Source: Rummeliibacillus stabekisii
GTDB taxonomy: Bacteria > Bacillota > Bacilli > Bacillales_A > Planococcaceae
Direction of reading: 5' to 3'
Length of the DNA: 64,000 nucleotides
Assembly (NCBI RefSeq): GCF_007988965.1
Contig: NZ_BJVD01000004.1
Coordinates: 1 to 64,000 of the forward strand
Part shown: positions 62,073-64,000 of the stretch, in pieces
How the letters are laid out: the number at the start of each line of letters is the position of its first letter
Position numbering within the stretch: the stretch's first letter is position 1
The notes under the pieces: model-generated
The model's database searches: none
What the model was told of the DNA's origin: nothing
Seen by the model: the letters and a program-made list of their open reading frames with translations, nothing else
Program-made: the position numbers and the translations under genes

Positions 62073-62477
62073 ATGCTTAAACGTTATATACACCATTTGT
62101 GTATACAAACTAATACATATAAAGAAAGCTTAGAATTTTATACAAAGGCATTAGGGTTTGAAGTGGTTGAGGAAACACCAAAATTTCATGGACGAGCATT
62201 TAATACTTGGTTGAAGTTAGGTGACTTTTATATCGAATTACAAACAGGCAAGTTTGGTGAAAAGCTAGTCGAGGCAAATTCAAATAGTGAAGGACTAGTT
62301 CATTTCTGTTTATGGGTGGAAAACCTTCCACTAGAAGTCGAACGATTAAAAGAATTGAAATCCCATTTTATTTTGAAGGATGGAAAAATTATCTATCATG
62401 TCGAAAATGGATCCTTATGTAAGGTGAAAGCACCTGAAGGAACGATTGTGGAATTACGTACTAACAAAGGAATTTAA
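62073..62477 (+). CDS. VOC (glyoxalase/dioxygenase fold) family protein
   Basis: 134 residues. HHLCIQTNTYKESLEFYTKALGFEVVEE and then FYIELQTG, GLVHFCLWVENL and VKAPEGTIVELR supply the paired beta-alpha-beta-beta-beta modules and metal ligands (His near residue 7, Glu near 63, His near 78, Glu near 128). AAAAGGAG precedes ATG. It could be a glyoxalase, dioxygenase, or thiol-transfer resistance protein; the substrate cannot be told. Confidence 0.85.
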   Translation: MLKRYIHHLCIQTNTYKESLEFYTKALGFEVVEETPKFHGRAFNTWLKLGDFYIELQTGKFGEKLVEANSNSEGLVHFCLWVENLPLEVERLKELKSHFILKDGKIIYHVENGSLCKVKAPEGTIVELRTNKGI

Positions 62478-62520
62478 AGGTGAAGTGTTAAAACTAAAAT
62501 ATAAATGAGATGAGAAATAT

Positions 62521-62970
62521 ATGATTTTAGTTGTTAGTGTATCGATTACAAAAGATAAGGAATTATTAATGATTGAAGAAAAAAGAGATTCTGGAATCGT
62601 TAAATGGAATTTTCCATCGGGGAGAATAGAAAAAAATGAAGATATTATGGCCGCTGCCATTAGAGAAGTCAAAGAAGAAACGGGATTAGATGTAGAATTA
62701 CTTCTTACAACTGGCGTTTATAACTTTACAAGTGATTCAAGTGATCAGGTTATTTTATTCCACTTTATAGGAGGAATTGTTAGCGGAGAAGTGAGCTTAC
62801 GTGAAGAAGCGATTACTAATTATAAATGGGTCCATTCAAGGGACATTTTAGCTATGACTGATGGTTCATTAAGGAATGCGAAAGTGATCAGACAAATAAC
62901 GAAGAATGTCATCAATCGAAATTTTTATTCAACTGCTTTATTTAATAGAGACTTATTGACACAGTCATAG
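62521..62970 (+). CDS. Nudix hydrolase
   Basis: 149 residues. The box SGRIEKNEDIMAAAIREVKEETGL fits G-x5-E-x7-REVKEETGL. MILVVSVSITKDKELLMIEEKRDSGIVKWNFPSGR is the usual MutT/YjhB-type opening strand. It may be a house-cleaning pyrophosphohydrolase. The start lacks a strong site (GAGATGAGAAAT). It lies 43 bases after the VOC gene. Confidence 0.87.
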   Translation: MILVVSVSITKDKELLMIEEKRDSGIVKWNFPSGRIEKNEDIMAAAIREVKEETGLDVELLLTTGVYNFTSDSSDQVILFHFIGGIVSGEVSLREEAITNYKWVHSRDILAMTDGSLRNAKVIRQITKNVINRNFYSTALFNRDLLTQS

Positions 62971-63007
62971 TGAATGAAAGTTAATAAATTGATAAGTGGG
63001 TGATAGG

Positions 63008-63487
63008 ATGGAGATCAGCCTAGTAAAGGCAAAAGATAATGATGCCCAAGCTATTTTAGATATGCAAGTAGCAGCATTTAAACCATTGCTAGAGAAATAC
63101 AAAGACGATGAAATCAATCCAGCGAATGAAAGCATTGAAAAAGTATTAAAAAGAATTAATAGAAAGGATGGTAGCTTTTTTAAAATCTTAGCTGGCAATA
63201 AGCTGGTAGGGGCTATATGTATTTCGTGGAAAGAAAAAACACAATTTTGGCTTAGCCCTATGTTCATCTTACCTACATATCATGGAAAAGGAATTGCTCA
63301 GAAGGTTATTCATTTAGTTGAAGAAATGTACCCTCAGGCTGTTAGTTGGGAGTTAGCAACGATAGTAGAGGAGAAGAGGAACTGTTACTTATACGAAAAG
63401 ATGGGCTATAAGCAAACGGGGTTCAGCAAAAAAATAAATAATCGTACAACTCTTATCTATTATAAGAAAGTTTGTCAAACGAGCTAA
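63008..63487 (+). CDS. GNAT family N-acetyltransferase
   Basis: 159 residues from ATG 63008 (a GTG at 62996 is in frame; the ribosome site GTGGGTGATAGG fits the later start). Contents: MEISLVKAKDNDAQAILDMQVAAFKPLLEKYKD, KLVGAICISWKEKTQFWLSPMFILPTYHGKGIAQKVIHLVEEMYPQ with the CoA loop H-G-K-G-I-A, and NCYLYEKMGYKQTGF. Similar proteins are widespread and uncharacterised in Bacillus. Probably in one transcript with the Nudix gene 37 bases upstream. Confidence 0.9.
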   Translation: MEISLVKAKDNDAQAILDMQVAAFKPLLEKYKDDEINPANESIEKVLKRINRKDGSFFKILAGNKLVGAICISWKEKTQFWLSPMFILPTYHGKGIAQKVIHLVEEMYPQAVSWELATIVEEKRNCYLYEKMGYKQTGFSKKINNRTTLIYYKKVCQTS

Positions 63488-63506
63488 CCTCTAGGGGTAA
63501 GTAGAA

Positions 63507-63617
63507 ATGTGGGATTTAGATGAAAAAAGAATAATACGTCCATTGATAATTTGCATTTTTAGAAATGAAGATTCTATTCTTACCGCTGAATGTAATGAAA
63601 AGCTAGTTTCTCATTAA
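63507..63617 (+). pseudogene. Truncated Nudix hydrolase remnant
   Basis: 36 codons behind AGGGG encode MWDLDEKRIIRPLIICIFRNEDSILTAE and stop soon after. RPLxICxFRNEDxIL is the first strand of a common Nudix type (RPLVICIFRNxDRILVAEGYD), but the Nudix box is missing. It is a decayed gene, or a deletion product whose rest has gone. Confidence 0.5.
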
Positions 63618-63639
63618 ATGAAAATAAGGAGAATTTTTC

Positions 63640-64000
63640 ATGGATGAACAAGTAGTAATCGAAGAATATAATGCCGATTGGCCAAGAATGTATGAACAGG
63701 AAAAGATAGATTTAATAAAAGTATTCAACGATAAAAACGTTGTAATCGAACATTTCGGCAGTACTTCTATCAAAGGATTAAAAGCAAAACCAATATTGGA
63801 TATAATGGTTGCCGTAAGAGACTTGGAAGAGGTAGATAAGTATATACGGCCGTTAGAGAAATTAGGCTATGAATATGTTGAACATAAGGAATTTCCGAAT
63901 CGTAGGTTTTTTAGAAAAGGGGCACGGAGAGCGGGGACACATCATCTACATGTCTATAAGTACAATAGCGGTGAGTGGAATAACAAAATTCTCTTTCGGG
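63640..64000 (+). CDS. GrpB family protein, cut by the window edge
   Basis: ATG 63640 (AAGGAG 9 bases upstream) opens a frame running off the right edge; 120 codons are visible. VVIEHFGSTSIKGLKAKPILDIMVAV, then RRAGTHHLHVYKY, are the GrpB marks. It is only distantly similar to the GrpB protein at 489. The remaining ~50 residues lie outside the window. Confidence 0.88.
   Translation, partial: MDEQVVIEEYNADWPRMYEQEKIDLIKVFNDKNVVIEHFGSTSIKGLKAKPILDIMVAVRDLEEVDKYIRPLEKLGYEYVEHKEFPNRRFFRKGARRAGTHHLHVYKYNSGEWNNKILFR

Noticed and set aside
1-64000. CRISPR arrays, insertion sequences, prophage genes, attachment sites
   Set aside because: No regularly spaced repeats, transposase, integrase or phage structural genes were seen. 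The tRNA genes at the left edge have no duplicated 3' end downstream.

Overview
The window is about 37% GC chromosomal DNA from a low-GC, spore-forming Firmicute. I would place it in the Bacillaceae/Planococcaceae (Lysinibacillus, Psychrobacillus, Solibacillus or Sporosarcina-like), but no single gene fixes the genus. The evidence is strong AGGAGG ribosome sites with frequent TTG/GTG starts, a YjcZ-type sporulation peptide, a ScoC/Hpr regulator, PrsA, and a long block collinear with the yhe-yha region of Bacillus subtilis. I see no phage, transposase, plasmid or CRISPR signal.

Layout. (1) 1-9.8 kb: the end of a tRNA cluster (Cys, Leu), then an accessory stretch of small enzyme genes. It holds GrpB, a DUF3885 gene broken by an in-frame stop, an MFS pump with a divergent TetR regulator, a MerR regulator with a divergent flavin reductase, GNATs (one frameshifted), a HAD phosphatase, WrbA and an EAL protein. 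(2) 9.8-25.5 kb: housekeeping genes. These are muropeptide recycling (two LD-carboxypeptidases plus Ala-Glu epimerase), QueG and TrmL for tRNA modification, a purine permease, an aldo-keto reductase, a BdbC/thioredoxin oxidative-folding pair, the YhcY/YhcZ (AirSR-like) two-component system and a CDF metal exporter. (3) 25.5-31 kb: a CNNM/CorC protein and the heterodimeric drug exporter bmrC-bmrD, with a complete leader-peptide/attenuator control region. (4) 31.2-35.8 kb: a two-gene unit of a 1271-residue SF1 helicase with a very long insert and a winged-helix-like partner, lying between bmrD and yheE. (5) 35.8-56.5 kb: the yhe/yha block (yheE, yheB, yheA, hemZ, a complete oppBCDF-oppA operon, yhaR, yhaO-yhaN-yhaM, prsA, scoC, yhaH). 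(6) 56.6-64 kb: a second accessory stretch (MarR/DUF3147, GNATs, amidase, Nudix, BAAT-type hydrolase, YesK, VOC, a Nudix remnant) ending inside a second GrpB gene.

How the genes work together: Opp imports peptides, and the LD-carboxypeptidases and epimerase process muropeptides. ScoC in Bacillus represses opp and protease genes, and PrsA folds exported proteins, so peptide use and secretion functions sit close together. The most informative regulatory DNA is the bmr leader (promoter, 23-codon leader, terminator, second short ORF) and the divergent MerR promoter pair, in which both promoters have the 19-bp spacer typical of MerR control. The least understood unit is the helicase pair.
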